From Sphingomonas bacterium (lineage in GTDB: Bacteria; Pseudomonadota; Alphaproteobacteria; Sphingomonadales; Sphingomonadaceae): a DNA stretch of 64,000 bases. The position numbers were made by a program, and so were the translations under genes. The stretch covers positions 22,270 through 86,269 of the forward strand of contig JAQGKS010000052.1 in assembly GCA_028289965.1 (NCBI GenBank), given 5' to 3'. Positions 33,591-41,872 of the stretch are shown piece by piece. Under the pieces are notes generated by a model. It was given only the letters and a program-made list of their open reading frames with translations, did not search any database and was not told the origin of the DNA. Every line of letters starts with the position of its first letter. The first letter of the stretch is position 1.

Positions 33591-34787
33591 GTGCTGAACA
33601 AGGGACAGACGGCGCTCCTCGCCGGTTTCGCCGCGCTCGCGCCGCTCGCGATCGACGCCTATCTGCCGGCGATGCCTCCGCTCGCCGCCGATCTCGGCGT
33701 CCACGTCGACCAGGCGGGCCAGAGTATATCGGTATTCCTGTTCGGCATCGCAGGCGGCCAGTTGGTGAGCGGTCCGCTGTCGGACCGGCTCGGTCGCCGC
33801 CCGGTCGCGCTCACCGGGTTGGCCTTGTTCCTTGCCGCCGCGATCGTGGCGGCAGTCACCACAAGTTTCGAAGTCCTGCTCGCAGCGCGGCTGGTGCAGG
33901 CGCTCGGTGCCTGCTCGGCGATGGTGACAGGACGCGCGATCGTCCGCGACCGGCTCGACGCGACGGAGTCCGCGCGCTTTTTCTCGCTGCTCGCCTTGGT
34001 CGGCGGGCTCGCGCCGGTGCTCGCGCCTTTGCTCGGCGCGGGGCTCGTGATGATCGGCGACTGGCGGCTGATCTTCTGGGTGATGGCCGGATTTTCCGCC
34101 CTGCTCCTGCTCGGCGGGATCATCGGCTTGCCGGAGACGCGCTCCGCGGAAACCGCCGCCAACGCGCGCGCCGAACGGCCGTTCGCTGCCTATAAGGCGC
34201 TGCTGCGCAACCCTGCCCTGCTCGGCTATCTGATCGCGGCAATGTTCAACAGCGCGGCCTTCTTTGCCTATATCGCCAATTCTCCGGTCGTTCTGGTCGG
34301 CGGCTTCGGGCTTTCGCCGGCCGGGTTCAGCCTGTTGTTCGCGCTCAATTCGGTCGCACTCGTCGGCGCCAGCCAGCTCAACCGCAGCTGGCTCAAGACG
34401 CGCACGCCCGATCAGATGCTGGCGATCTCGTCGCGCAACGCCATCGTGCTGGCCGGGCTGTTCCTGCTGGTCGCGGTGACCGGCATTGGCGGCCTGTGGG
34501 CGTTGAGCGCGCTGTTCTTCTTCCTGGCCGGGTCGATCGCCCCGGTGCAGGCGAATACCATGGGCGGCGGTCTTGCGGCCGATCCGGTGCGCGCCGGATC
34601 AGCCGCCGCGCTGTTCGGCGGCACCACCTTCGCCGGCGGCGCCGCGGCGTCTTGGGCGGCAGGGCTGCTCTACGATGGCACCCCTGCCGGCCTGTGCGTG
34701 GTGGTTGCGCTATGCCTGATCGGCTCGTCCGCGGCGATCCGGCTGATCGTGCTGCGCCGCGGCGCTCAGGCCGAGGCGCGCACTTGA
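33591..34787 (+). CDS. MFS transporter, Bcr/CflA type
   Basis: This 398-residue protein has 12 predicted helices, the DAYLPAMPPLAADL first-helix signature and GPLSDRLGRRPV (motif A), typical of Bcr/CflA drug-resistance exporters. AAGGGA lies ten bases before the GTG start. It could protect the cell from the aromatic substrate or intermediates. The last 22 bases overlap the convergent SDR gene. Confidence 0.88.
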   Translation: MLNKGQTALLAGFAALAPLAIDAYLPAMPPLAADLGVHVDQAGQSISVFLFGIAGGQLVSGPLSDRLGRRPVALTGLALFLAAAIVAAVTTSFEVLLAARLVQALGACSAMVTGRAIVRDRLDATESARFFSLLALVGGLAPVLAPLLGAGLVMIGDWRLIFWVMAGFSALLLLGGIIGLPETRSAETAANARAERPFAAYKALLRNPALLGYLIAAMFNSAAFFAYIANSPVVLVGGFGLSPAGFSLLFALNSVALVGASQLNRSWLKTRTPDQMLAISSRNAIVLAGLFLLVAVTGIGGLWALSALFFFLAGSIAPVQANTMGGGLAADPVRAGSAAALFGGTTFAGGAAASWAAGLLYDGTPAGLCVVVALCLIGSSAAIRLIVLRRGAQAEART

Positions 34788-35614
34788 GCCTTGCTGTTGG
34801 CGGCTTCGGATAGCGCGCGCCACTGCTCCATCTCGAGCTGCTGGCGCTTGATCTCGGCATCGATCATTCCATAGGCGTCGCCCCCGCCGATGAACTGGAG
34901 CGGCGGCTCTGCCGAGTCGGCGAGTTCCATCACGGCCGCGGCGAGCGTCTCGGGTTCGCCCTGCGCCAGATTGCCGATCAACGCAGCCATCCCCTCGCGG
35001 ATCGGCGCATAAGGCGCCATCGCATGCGCCGGCGTCTCGGCCGAGGCACCGAACCGCGTCGCGAACGCGCCCGGCTCCACCACCGTAACCTTGATGCCGA
35101 AATCCGCGACTTCCTGCGCCAGGCCGAGGCTCAATCCCTCGACGGCATATTTGCTCGCGCCATAGAGCGCCAGCAGCGGCGCGGCGGTGCGGCCGCCGAC
35201 CGACGAGAAGTTGATGATATGGCCGCCGCCCTGCCGACGCAGATGCGGCACGAACGCGCGGATCACCTCGACCATCCCGAAGAAATTGACCTCGAACAAA
35301 TGGCGCAGCTGCGCCGGCGCCGCTTCCTCGACCGCCGCCTGGAGGCCATAGCCGGCATTGTTGACGAGCACGTCGATCCGCCCGAACCGCAGCAACGCCT
35401 CGCGCGCCGCCGTCTGGACCTGCTCGGGATCGGTGACGTCGAGCTGGAGTGCGACGGCGCGCTCGGGATAGCGCTCCTGCCACTCGACCACCGAATCGCG
35501 GTCGCGATCGGTGACGGCGACGCTATCGCCGCGCTCGAGCGCGGCGGCGACGAGGGCGCGGCCGAACCCGGTGGCGCAGCCGGTGATGAACCAGGTCTTG
35601 GTGATCGGTCCCAT
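34766..35614 (-). CDS. SDR-family oxidoreductase
   Basis: This is a 282-residue short-chain dehydrogenase with WFITGCATGFGRAL, NNAGYGLQ, SSVGG, YGASK and VEPGAFATRF. It is a paralog of the SDR at 24007-24834. GGGGA precedes the ATG. It is divergent from the AAHS transporter with a strong operator between, so the two probably respond to the same signal. Confidence 0.9.
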   Translation of the reverse strand: MGPITKTWFITGCATGFGRALVAAALERGDSVAVTDRDRDSVVEWQERYPERAVALQLDVTDPEQVQTAAREALLRFGRIDVLVNNAGYGLQAAVEEAAPAQLRHLFEVNFFGMVEVIRAFVPHLRRQGGGHIINFSSVGGRTAAPLLALYGASKYAVEGLSLGLAQEVADFGIKVTVVEPGAFATRFGASAETPAHAMAPYAPIREGMAALIGNLAQGEPETLAAAVMELADSAEPPLQFIGGGDAYGMIDAEIKRQQLEMEQWRALSEAANSKAQVRASA

Positions 35615-35648
35615 TTTCGTTCATCCCCTGCATCGTAGTTTGACTGTT

Positions 35649-35672
35649 TTGTTAGACCATTTAAGTAGACGA
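35649..35672. promoter_or_regulatory. double-box GntR-type operator
   Basis: The boxes TTGTTAGACCA and TAAGTAGACGA are separated by TT. The site ends one base before the ATG of the AAHS transporter at 35674, leaving no room for a normal ribosome site. Confidence 0.65.
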
Positions 35673-35673
35673 T

Positions 35674-37023
35674 ATGGGACAGCAAGCAACAGCCTCCGGC
35701 CGCACGGTCAATCTCAACAGCCTGCTCGACGAGGGTCGCTGGACCGGGTCGCAGAAATTGATCCTGGCGCTGATCGCGCTGGCTTATCTCACCGACGGGA
35801 TCGCGAACCAGTCGCTCGGCCTCGCCATCCCTGCGCTGATGCGCGACTGGGGCGTGCCGCGCGAGGCGTTCGCCGGCGTCGCGGCGCTCGGCCTGCTCGG
35901 CCTCACGATCGGGGCCGTGATCGGGGGGATGCTCGGGGATCGCTTCGGGCGTCGCACCACGATAATCCTCAGTACCGCTTTCTTCGGCGCGATGACGGTG
36001 GCGCAGGCGTGGGCGACCAACCCACAGGAACTGCTCGGCTTTCGCTTCCTAGACGGGATCGGCATCGGCGCGATGATCCCGAACGGCGCCGCGCTGATCA
36101 GCGAGTTCACCCCGCGCCGCCAGCGCGCCTTCGCACTCGCCATCGGGATGACCTTCGTCGCGGTGGGCGCGATGCTCGCCGGGGTGATCGGCAACCTCCT
36201 GATCGAACCCTATGGCTGGCAGGGGCTGTTCGTCGTCCTCGGCGGGATCGCCTTGGTGGTCGCGCTGCTGCTGCTCGTCGCACTGCCCGAATCGCCGATC
36301 TATCTGGTCAATTCCGGCGCCAGCCAGAGCCGCCTGCGCAACGTGGCCGCGCGGTGCGGCCTCCCCGTAGGCGACGCGGTGATCATGGCCAACCCGCGGG
36401 AGGCCGCCGCCACCCATCGCACTCCGCTTGCCGCGCTGTTCGCGCCGGACGTGTCGTCGAGCACCATATTCCTGTGGATCGCCTTCTTCTTCTGTCTCCT
36501 CGCCAATTACGCCATGTTCAGCTGGGTGCCCGCGATGCTCGCCGGGCTTGGCTTCGAACTGTCGCTGACAAGCCTTGGGATGACCGCGCTGTCGTTCGGC
36601 GGCATCGTCGGCGGCGTCGGCAGCGGCTGGTTGATCAACCGCTTCGGATCGCGCGCGACGGTGCTGCGGCTCGCCGCCGGCGGCGTCGTCGCGGCGCTTG
36701 CGCTCGGCCTGCTGATCATGGGCGGGGTCGGTAGCTTCGGCGTGATCCTGCTGATGCTGGCGATCATCGGCATCTTCAGCGCAGGGCTGCTCAACGGCCT
36801 CTACACCTTCTCGGCGTTCATCTATCCGGATCATGCACGCGGCACCGGCGTCGGCGCGGCCGCGGCGGCCGGACGGGTGGGCGCGATCGCCAGCTCGTGG
36901 GCCGGCGTGATCGCGCTGGGAATGGGAGGGGCTTCGAGCTACTTCCTGCTGATCGCCGGCAGCCTTGCCGTCTCGCTCGGTGCCGTCGCGTTGATCAAGA
37001 AGCAGATCCCGGGCAACCGCTGA
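35674..37023 (+). CDS. MFS transporter, AAHS (aromatic acid:H+ symporter) type
   Basis: The 449-residue protein has 12 helices, the extended N-terminus (NLNSLLDEGRWTGSQK) and the motif-A region GGMLGDRFGRRTT seen in PcaK/BenK-like aromatic acid permeases, plus DGIGIGAMIPN in helix 4. It probably imports an aromatic acid. The ATG abuts the operator, so the mRNA may be leaderless unless translation starts further in. A GC-rich hairpin follows the stop codon. Confidence 0.9.
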   Translation: MGQQATASGRTVNLNSLLDEGRWTGSQKLILALIALAYLTDGIANQSLGLAIPALMRDWGVPREAFAGVAALGLLGLTIGAVIGGMLGDRFGRRTTIILSTAFFGAMTVAQAWATNPQELLGFRFLDGIGIGAMIPNGAALISEFTPRRQRAFALAIGMTFVAVGAMLAGVIGNLLIEPYGWQGLFVVLGGIALVVALLLLVALPESPIYLVNSGASQSRLRNVAARCGLPVGDAVIMANPREAAATHRTPLAALFAPDVSSSTIFLWIAFFFCLLANYAMFSWVPAMLAGLGFELSLTSLGMTALSFGGIVGGVGSGWLINRFGSRATVLRLAAGGVVAALALGLLIMGGVGSFGVILLMLAIIGIFSAGLLNGLYTFSAFIYPDHARGTGVGAAAAAGRVGAIASSWAGVIALGMGGASSYFLLIAGSLAVSLGAVALIKKQIPGNR

Positions 37024-37037
37024 CGCGCATCCGCTGA

Positions 37038-37080
37038 GCCGCCGCCGCCGTCGAACGGCGGCGGCGGCGGCGGCGGCGGC
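37038..37080. terminator. GC-rich hairpin with GGC repeat between convergent genes
   Basis: Arms at 37038-37051 and 37055-37068 pair over 14 bp with a three-base loop. The right arm runs into an uninterrupted run of eight GGC units ending at 37080. It sits between the convergent AAHS transporter and the LigW-like gene and probably stops transcription from both sides. The trinucleotide run may be length-variable. Confidence 0.55.
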
Positions 37081-37084
37081 GAGT

Positions 37085-38089
37085 TCAATTGGCCGGTGCG
37101 ATGCGGAAGATCCGCTCTGCGTTGCGGTGATAGATGGCCGCCTTTTCCGCGGCGGAGATTTCGATCGCGTCCATCTCAGCGACCGACTTGGCGCTGTCGA
37201 CGAACGGATAGTCGATCGCGAACATGATCTTTTCGACGCCGACCGCGTCGATCGCGAATCGCACTGCCGGGGCCCAGTTCATTCCGCTGGTGGTGATCGC
37301 AAAATTGCGCCGGATATAGTCGCTCGGCGCCATCTGCAGCTGCGGGCGCTTGCCTTCGGGCGCCTTGAAATTGGCGTGCATGCCGTCGAGTCGCGGCAGC
37401 CAGTAATGCAGCCCCTCGCCGCCATGCCCCAGCACCACCGTCAGCTTCGGGAACCTGTCGAACAATCCGCCGACGATCAGCCGCAGCGCATGCAGCGCGG
37501 TTTCGGCCTGGAAACCGAAGATCGCATGTTCGAGCGTATAGGCGCTGTACGGCGCGATCATCTGCGGCGATGGCGCGCGCGGATGGATGTAGAGCGGCGC
37601 GCCGGTCGCCTCGCAGGCCTCCAGGATCGGCCAATATTCGGGCTGATCGAGATAATCGCCATTGGTGTGCGAATTGACGATCACGCCATTATATCCGAGC
37701 CGCGTCATCGCGCGCTCGATTTCCTTCGCAGCGCGCGCAGGATCCTGCGGCGCGAAGCTGGCGAGCCCGGCGTAGCGCGTGGGGTGCTTGGCGATGGCAT
37801 CCGCCAGCACGTCGTTGGCGAGCGTGGCAAGCGCGGTGCCCTCGTCCGCCCCGAACATCTGCACGCCGGTCGAGGCGAGCGAAATGAGCTGCACGTCGAC
37901 GCCGGTCTCGTCCATAATCTGGAGACGCTCGTCGCCCAGGTCGAGCAGCCGGCGCTGCAGCGGGCTGCCGTCCGCCGCCTTCGACCAGAAAAACAGGTCC
38001 GGATCGTACGCCTCGCTGGCGGCGCGATCGAGCATCGGCCCAAGCACCTCGGGAATGACGAACGCTTCTTCGGTTGCGATCCGGCGCAT
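37085..38089 (-). CDS. LigW/gamma-resorcylate decarboxylase-like amidohydrolase
   Basis: The 334-residue protein begins RIATEEAF as in LigW (5-carboxyvanillate decarboxylase). It has INSHTxGxYLD-like VNSHTNGDYLD, LYIHPRAPSPQMI, LGHGGEG and AIDYPF. Metal ligands would be Glu8, His169, His222 and Asp293. This group performs non-oxidative decarboxylation of hydroxylated aromatic acids with a divalent metal. The ATG at 38089 overlaps the upstream stop codon (TGATG) with GGGG before it, so it is coupled to the preceding amidohydrolase. The true substrate may be another ortho-hydroxybenzoate. Confidence 0.85.
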   Translation of the reverse strand: MRRIATEEAFVIPEVLGPMLDRAASEAYDPDLFFWSKAADGSPLQRRLLDLGDERLQIMDETGVDVQLISLASTGVQMFGADEGTALATLANDVLADAIAKHPTRYAGLASFAPQDPARAAKEIERAMTRLGYNGVIVNSHTNGDYLDQPEYWPILEACEATGAPLYIHPRAPSPQMIAPYSAYTLEHAIFGFQAETALHALRLIVGGLFDRFPKLTVVLGHGGEGLHYWLPRLDGMHANFKAPEGKRPQLQMAPSDYIRRNFAITTSGMNWAPAVRFAIDAVGVEKIMFAIDYPFVDSAKSVAEMDAIEISAAEKAAIYHRNAERIFRIAPAN

Positions 38090-38943
38090 CAGTTCCACCC
38101 CTTGCCATATACCCGGGCGGCGGTGCCGTGGAGGATCTGCTCACGCGCGGCCGCGTCGAACCCTTCGACCGCGGCATTGCCGAGCGCGACCATATGCGCA
38201 TAGCTGCCGGCCGACTGGGTGATGTCCGATCCCCACATCATCCGCGCCGGCCCGAACAATTGCGCCACGCGTTTGACCACCGGGCGAAAGTCGATTCCTG
38301 CGGCCTCGAGCCGGCCGAGCGGGATCGTCGTGAACTTGATCGTCGCCCCGTCGAACGCCGCGACCTGCTCCAGCAGCTCGTCGACGCCGTGGTCGGGCGC
38401 GCCGGCATCGCTCTTGATCGCGGCGAAATGGTCGATCACCACCGTCAATTTGGGAACCTCTGCCAGAATCGCGGCCAACCGCGTCAGCCCTTCGCGCCGG
38501 TTCCACGGGAAGAAGTGGACGGCGACCGGCGCATCGAGCTCCGCCGCCTTGGCCCAGGCCTGGCGCGCGAGCGGCGAATCGAGCCAGGAGATGTCCATCC
38601 CCTTGATCAATTCCATCATCCGGATGCCGGCGGCGCCGCGCTCCTCCACCCAATAGCGCACCTTGTCGGCGCAATCGGGCGCGGTCGCATCGATCGAGGC
38701 GACCGCGGCCAGCCGACCCGGGAAGCGCGCGGCGCTGTCACACACGTACGAACTGTCGAAGCCGTAGATCGAGCCGCGCTGGACCAGCACCGCCTTGTCG
38801 ACGCCGGTCGCGTCCATCTCGGCGATCAGGCGCTCGAGCGTCATCGGATCGTCGAGGTCGCCCGGGTTGAGCGTGCCGCTGGGCGGTGCGGGCGGATATT
38901 TGACGGTGTCGGCGGTGACGAGATGGGCGTGGGTGTCGATCAA
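38089..38943 (-). CDS. amidohydrolase family 2 protein
   Basis: This 284-residue protein has an N-terminal DTHAH metal motif, VLVQRGSIYGFD, VHFFPWNRR, VVIDHF (metal His) and MWGSDITQ (metal Asp), as in the lactonase-like amidohydrolase-2 family. It is a paralog of 28294-29139. It starts with TTG at 38943, with GGGGG six bases upstream, and is coupled to the LigW-like gene. A terminator separates it from the propeller gene upstream, so its expression relative to that gene may be reduced. Confidence 0.82.
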   Translation of the reverse strand: MIDTHAHLVTADTVKYPPAPPSGTLNPGDLDDPMTLERLIAEMDATGVDKAVLVQRGSIYGFDSSYVCDSAARFPGRLAAVASIDATAPDCADKVRYWVEERGAAGIRMMELIKGMDISWLDSPLARQAWAKAAELDAPVAVHFFPWNRREGLTRLAAILAEVPKLTVVIDHFAAIKSDAGAPDHGVDELLEQVAAFDGATIKFTTIPLGRLEAAGIDFRPVVKRVAQLFGPARMMWGSDITQSAGSYAHMVALGNAAVEGFDAAAREQILHGTAARVYGKGWN

Positions 38944-38958
38944 CTTGGGCCCCCATAG

Positions 38959-39000
38959 AAAAAGGATGGGGCGACGCGCGCCTTCAGCGGGCGCCGCCCC
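38959..39000 (-). terminator. intrinsic terminator, minus strand
   Basis: Downstream of the propeller gene, an imperfect GC-rich stem with outer GGGGCG/CGCCCC arms (38968-39000) is followed on the minus strand by a run of five T's at 38959-38963. It should end transcription from the upstream unit, with some read-through feeding the amidohydrolase genes. Confidence 0.6.
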
Positions 39001-39022
39001 AAGCGGTCACCTGTTTATGATT

Positions 39023-40192
39023 TCAGGCGAACGCGTTCATTGCGCGCAGCTTGTCCTCATATGCCTGGCGCTCTTCGGCCGGCAGGAAGTGCCGGAAGTG
39101 CGGCCCCTTCGACATTGGCGGCACCGTATCGGAGATGAGCTGCCAGCTCGCCGCCTCGTCGCTGCTGGCATAGAGTTCGCCGCACGCCGAGCCGGTGAAC
39201 AGCTCGACGCCGGCCTCTTCGGAGAAGTGCATCGCGGCAACTTCGAGATTGCCCTTCACCGGCTGGCGGATGCCCTCCATCCGCTTCTCCCACGTCTTGC
39301 CGTGGTCGGTGCTCTGCGTGAACAAGGGGTATGCGGTGCCTTCCGCGCCCCAGTTCGGGTTAGGGTTCATCCCCGCGCCGACCATGTACAATATGTCCTT
39401 GCGCGGGTGGATGAAGAAGCCGTCCGGATAGGCCAGCGGGTGCGTGGTGTCGGTGAGGCGCTCCCAGCTCTCGCCCTCGTCCGACGAATGGTAGAGGCCG
39501 ATGCCGGTGGTGAAGAAGATCTCGCGCGGATCGTCCCGGTAGAAGATCACGCGGTGCTGGTCGCGGCGGAACTTGTCGTCCTCGCGCTCCATGCCGTGAA
39601 GCGATTCCCAGCTGTTGCCGCCGTCCTTGCTGCGAAGCAGATCGCCCTGCTCGACGCACAGGTAAAGCGTGTCGGGCCGCGACGGCGGCGAGGCAATATG
39701 CTTGATGTGCGGTTCGGAGCGCGGGAAGAACCAATGCTCCCGACCTTCGACCGCGAGGCAGCTCGGAAACGCGGTCCAGCTGCGGCCGAGATCATAGCTG
39801 CGGTAGAACATCACCGGCTCGGTGCCGACGTTCAGAATGGTCCGGTCGCCGTCATGCTGCACCAGCAGCGTATAGACATGGCCCGACTGGAGCCCTTCGT
39901 TGCGCGGCTCCCACGTCGCACCGGCGTCCTCGCTCACCAATATGCCACCTTCGAAGTGAAGGCCGGCGAACAGCAGCCGGGTCTTTTCGTCATAGACCAA
40001 GGCGCTGACATGCTGCCCGGGCAGGACGAGGTCCGGCTGGCGCTCCCACGCCGCCCCGGCGCCGGAGCGGCGGAAATCGACCACGCCCTCGGCGGTCGCG
40101 ACCAGCATCCGCCGGGCTGCTTTGCCCGCAGCGGAATGGGTCTTCCCGTTCGCTGAGATGCAAATGATCGTCTCGTCGGCGGCCTGAGCCAT
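39023..40192 (-). CDS. Asp-box (BNR-type) beta-propeller protein, cytoplasmic
   Basis: The 389-residue protein has six Asp-box-like repeats of the SxDxGxTW kind: SEDAGATW, SYDLGRSW, SKDGGNSW, SSDEGESW, STDHGKTW and SSDEAASW. This predicts a six- or seven-bladed propeller as in sialidase-like and photosystem assembly (Ycf48-like) proteins. There is no signal peptide, and sialidase catalytic residues are not evident. The ATG at 40192 has GGAG seven bases upstream. It stands directly behind one of the strongest operators and just upstream of two amidohydrolase genes. The function is unknown; lactone hydrolysis by a propeller is one option. Confidence 0.78.
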   Translation of the reverse strand: MAQAADETIICISANGKTHSAAGKAARRMLVATAEGVVDFRRSGAGAAWERQPDLVLPGQHVSALVYDEKTRLLFAGLHFEGGILVSEDAGATWEPRNEGLQSGHVYTLLVQHDGDRTILNVGTEPVMFYRSYDLGRSWTAFPSCLAVEGREHWFFPRSEPHIKHIASPPSRPDTLYLCVEQGDLLRSKDGGNSWESLHGMEREDDKFRRDQHRVIFYRDDPREIFFTTGIGLYHSSDEGESWERLTDTTHPLAYPDGFFIHPRKDILYMVGAGMNPNPNWGAEGTAYPLFTQSTDHGKTWEKRMEGIRQPVKGNLEVAAMHFSEEAGVELFTGSACGELYASSDEAASWQLISDTVPPMSKGPHFRHFLPAEERQAYEDKLRAMNAFA

Positions 40193-40216
40193 AACACACT
40201 CCACTTAAGAACGATT

Positions 40217-40240
40217 CTGCCTAACAATATTGTATAACGA
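40217..40240. promoter_or_regulatory. double-box GntR-type operator
   Basis: The boxes CTGCCTAACAA and TTGTATAACGA are separated by TA. The site lies between the stop codon of the upstream amidohydrolase (40241) and the start of the propeller gene, so it marks an internal promoter. Confidence 0.65.
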
Positions 40241-41068
40241 TCACCGCGATTTTGCAAGCGAGTCTGCCCGGTCCGGGAAGAACAGCCGTTCCGCATTGCC
40301 ACCGAAAATGAGGTCGATCTCGGCCTGGGGACGGTCCGCGAACAGCGCGCGGGTCCAGTTGAGCGCGTTGGCATAGCCCTCGCGCGAGCCGACCACGGGA
40401 AAGTCGCTGCCCCACATCAGCCGCTCCGGTCCGAACGCTTCGAGCGCCTCGATCAGGATCGCGCCGCCCGCCGGATCGATCACCGGCCCCATTGCCGGCA
40501 GCGGCTTGCCGATCTGGCGCGGCGCGATCTGGCCCAGCGTCGGCATCTTGAGCGAGACGTTGGGGAGCCGCGCGAGCGCCTTGATCGCCGCCCATGTCTG
40601 CGGCTCCCGATCGCAATCGGGGCGCGTCCAGCCACCGAGCTGCTCGAGCACGAAGGGCATGTCGGCGAAGTCCGCGGCGAGGTTTGCGAACGCCTCGGTG
40701 ACGAAGTTCGCCGCCGCCCCGCCGCAGCTGATCGCCAGCCCGGAGTGGGCCGCCGCCCGCCAGACCGCCAGCGGATCGTCGCCGGGGCTGCGCGCCTCGG
40801 GGCGGATCCGCAGCCCGACCATTCCGCGCCCGGCGCCGGCCCGCACCTCCGAGGCGGCGGCCGCAGAGGCGACGTTGACCGACCCGACGCTCGCGAAGCG
40901 GCCCGGAAAGCGGGCGACGCACGCCTCCTGATAGCCATTGTCGAACTGGCCGAGGATCTGGGTCAGCACGCCCTTGTCGACGCGATTCGCATCCATCTGA
41001 AACAGCAAGGGCTCGACCGGCTCGAACCACAAAGGGGACGCGTGGCAATGCGCATCGACGATCGTCAT
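40241..41068 (-). CDS. amidohydrolase family 2 protein
   Basis: The 275-residue protein has VDAHCHASPLWFEP (HxH-type metal site), PGRFASVGSVN, LEQLGGW, and LMWGSDFPV with the late metal Asp. It is the third member here of the lactonase-like amidohydrolase-2 group, but is more distant from the other two. GGGAGAG precedes the ATG at 41068; the frame continues upstream to 41131 but without a ribosome site. The substrate is unknown. Confidence 0.83.
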   Translation of the reverse strand: MTIVDAHCHASPLWFEPVEPLLFQMDANRVDKGVLTQILGQFDNGYQEACVARFPGRFASVGSVNVASAAAASEVRAGAGRGMVGLRIRPEARSPGDDPLAVWRAAAHSGLAISCGGAAANFVTEAFANLAADFADMPFVLEQLGGWTRPDCDREPQTWAAIKALARLPNVSLKMPTLGQIAPRQIGKPLPAMGPVIDPAGGAILIEALEAFGPERLMWGSDFPVVGSREGYANALNWTRALFADRPQAEIDLIFGGNAERLFFPDRADSLAKSR

Positions 41069-41133
41069 CAAACTCTCCCTGCCGCGACCAAGGACCAGCG
41101 CTTGCCCAACAGCCCACCCGTGTTTATGCACTA

Positions 41134-41157
41134 TTGTTAGACGATCTTGGAGTGTCA
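41134..41157. promoter_or_regulatory. double-box GntR-type operator (second box weak)
   Basis: The first box TTGTTAGACGA is good; the second, TTGGAGTGTCA, is poor. It lies between the divergent amidohydrolase and alpha/beta hydrolase genes. Confidence 0.4.
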
Positions 41158-41163
41158 GGTCCA

Positions 41164-41868
41164 GTGGCTCAGCCGAAACAGCATCTCGTTCTCGTTCCCG
41201 GTTCGCTTTGCGACGAACGCGTCTGGCAGCGGCAGGTGCACGACCTCGCCGATTTGGCCGAGATCAGCATCCCGCACCTTCACGGCCATGACTCGCTCGG
41301 GAGGATGGCGCAGGCGGTGCTCGACGCCGCCCCGGAGCGCTTCGCGCTCGCCGGTTTCTCGATGGGCGGCCGCGTGGCGCTCGAGATGCTGCGCTTGGCG
41401 CCGGAACGGATCACCCGGCTCGCGCTGATCGACGCGAGCGTCCACCCGGTCGCTCCCGGCGAGGCCGAGCGCCGCCAGCCGCAGATCGACATGGCGCGCG
41501 ACCAGGGCCTGGCCGCGCTCGCACGCTGGTGGAACCCGAAGATCGCCCATTCCGCGCATCATGCGGACCCCGGCTACATGGACCTGCTGGAGGCGATGGC
41601 CTGCACCTTCACGCCGGAGGACTATTCGAACGAGGTCCGCGCCTTGATCGAGCGGCCCGATCCGCGCGACCTGCTCGGCCAGATCGGTGTGCCGGTGCTC
41701 GTCCTCGCCGGCGTCGCCGATCCGCTGAGCACGCCCGATCGCAACCGCGCGATCGCCGATGCCATCCCCGGCGCGACGCTGGTACTGGTCGAGGGCGCCG
41801 CCCACTTCCCGATGCTCGAGAAACCGGCAGAGGTGACCGCGGCGATGCGGGACTGGCTCGTCGCCTAG
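41164..41868 (+). CDS. alpha/beta-hydrolase
   Basis: This 234-residue hydrolase has an oxyanion region VPGSLCDERVW, the nucleophile elbow GFSMGG, and an Asp/His pair in GVADPLS and GAAHFPML. It would cleave an ester, a lactone or a C-C bond of a ring-fission product. GTG at 41164 has GGAG 11 bases upstream; GTG at 41152 or TTG at 41134 are alternatives, the latter inside the operator. It converges with an MDR gene with four bases between. Confidence 0.87.
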   Translation: MAQPKQHLVLVPGSLCDERVWQRQVHDLADLAEISIPHLHGHDSLGRMAQAVLDAAPERFALAGFSMGGRVALEMLRLAPERITRLALIDASVHPVAPGEAERRQPQIDMARDQGLAALARWWNPKIAHSAHHADPGYMDLLEAMACTFTPEDYSNEVRALIERPDPRDLLGQIGVPVLVLAGVADPLSTPDRNRAIADAIPGATLVLVEGAAHFPMLEKPAEVTAAMRDWLVA

Positions 41869-41872
41869 CCCG

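Noticed and set aside
37056..37080. GGC array as a possible CRISPR or larger repeat element
   Set aside because: It is a simple trinucleotide run without spacers, better explained as part of a hairpin.
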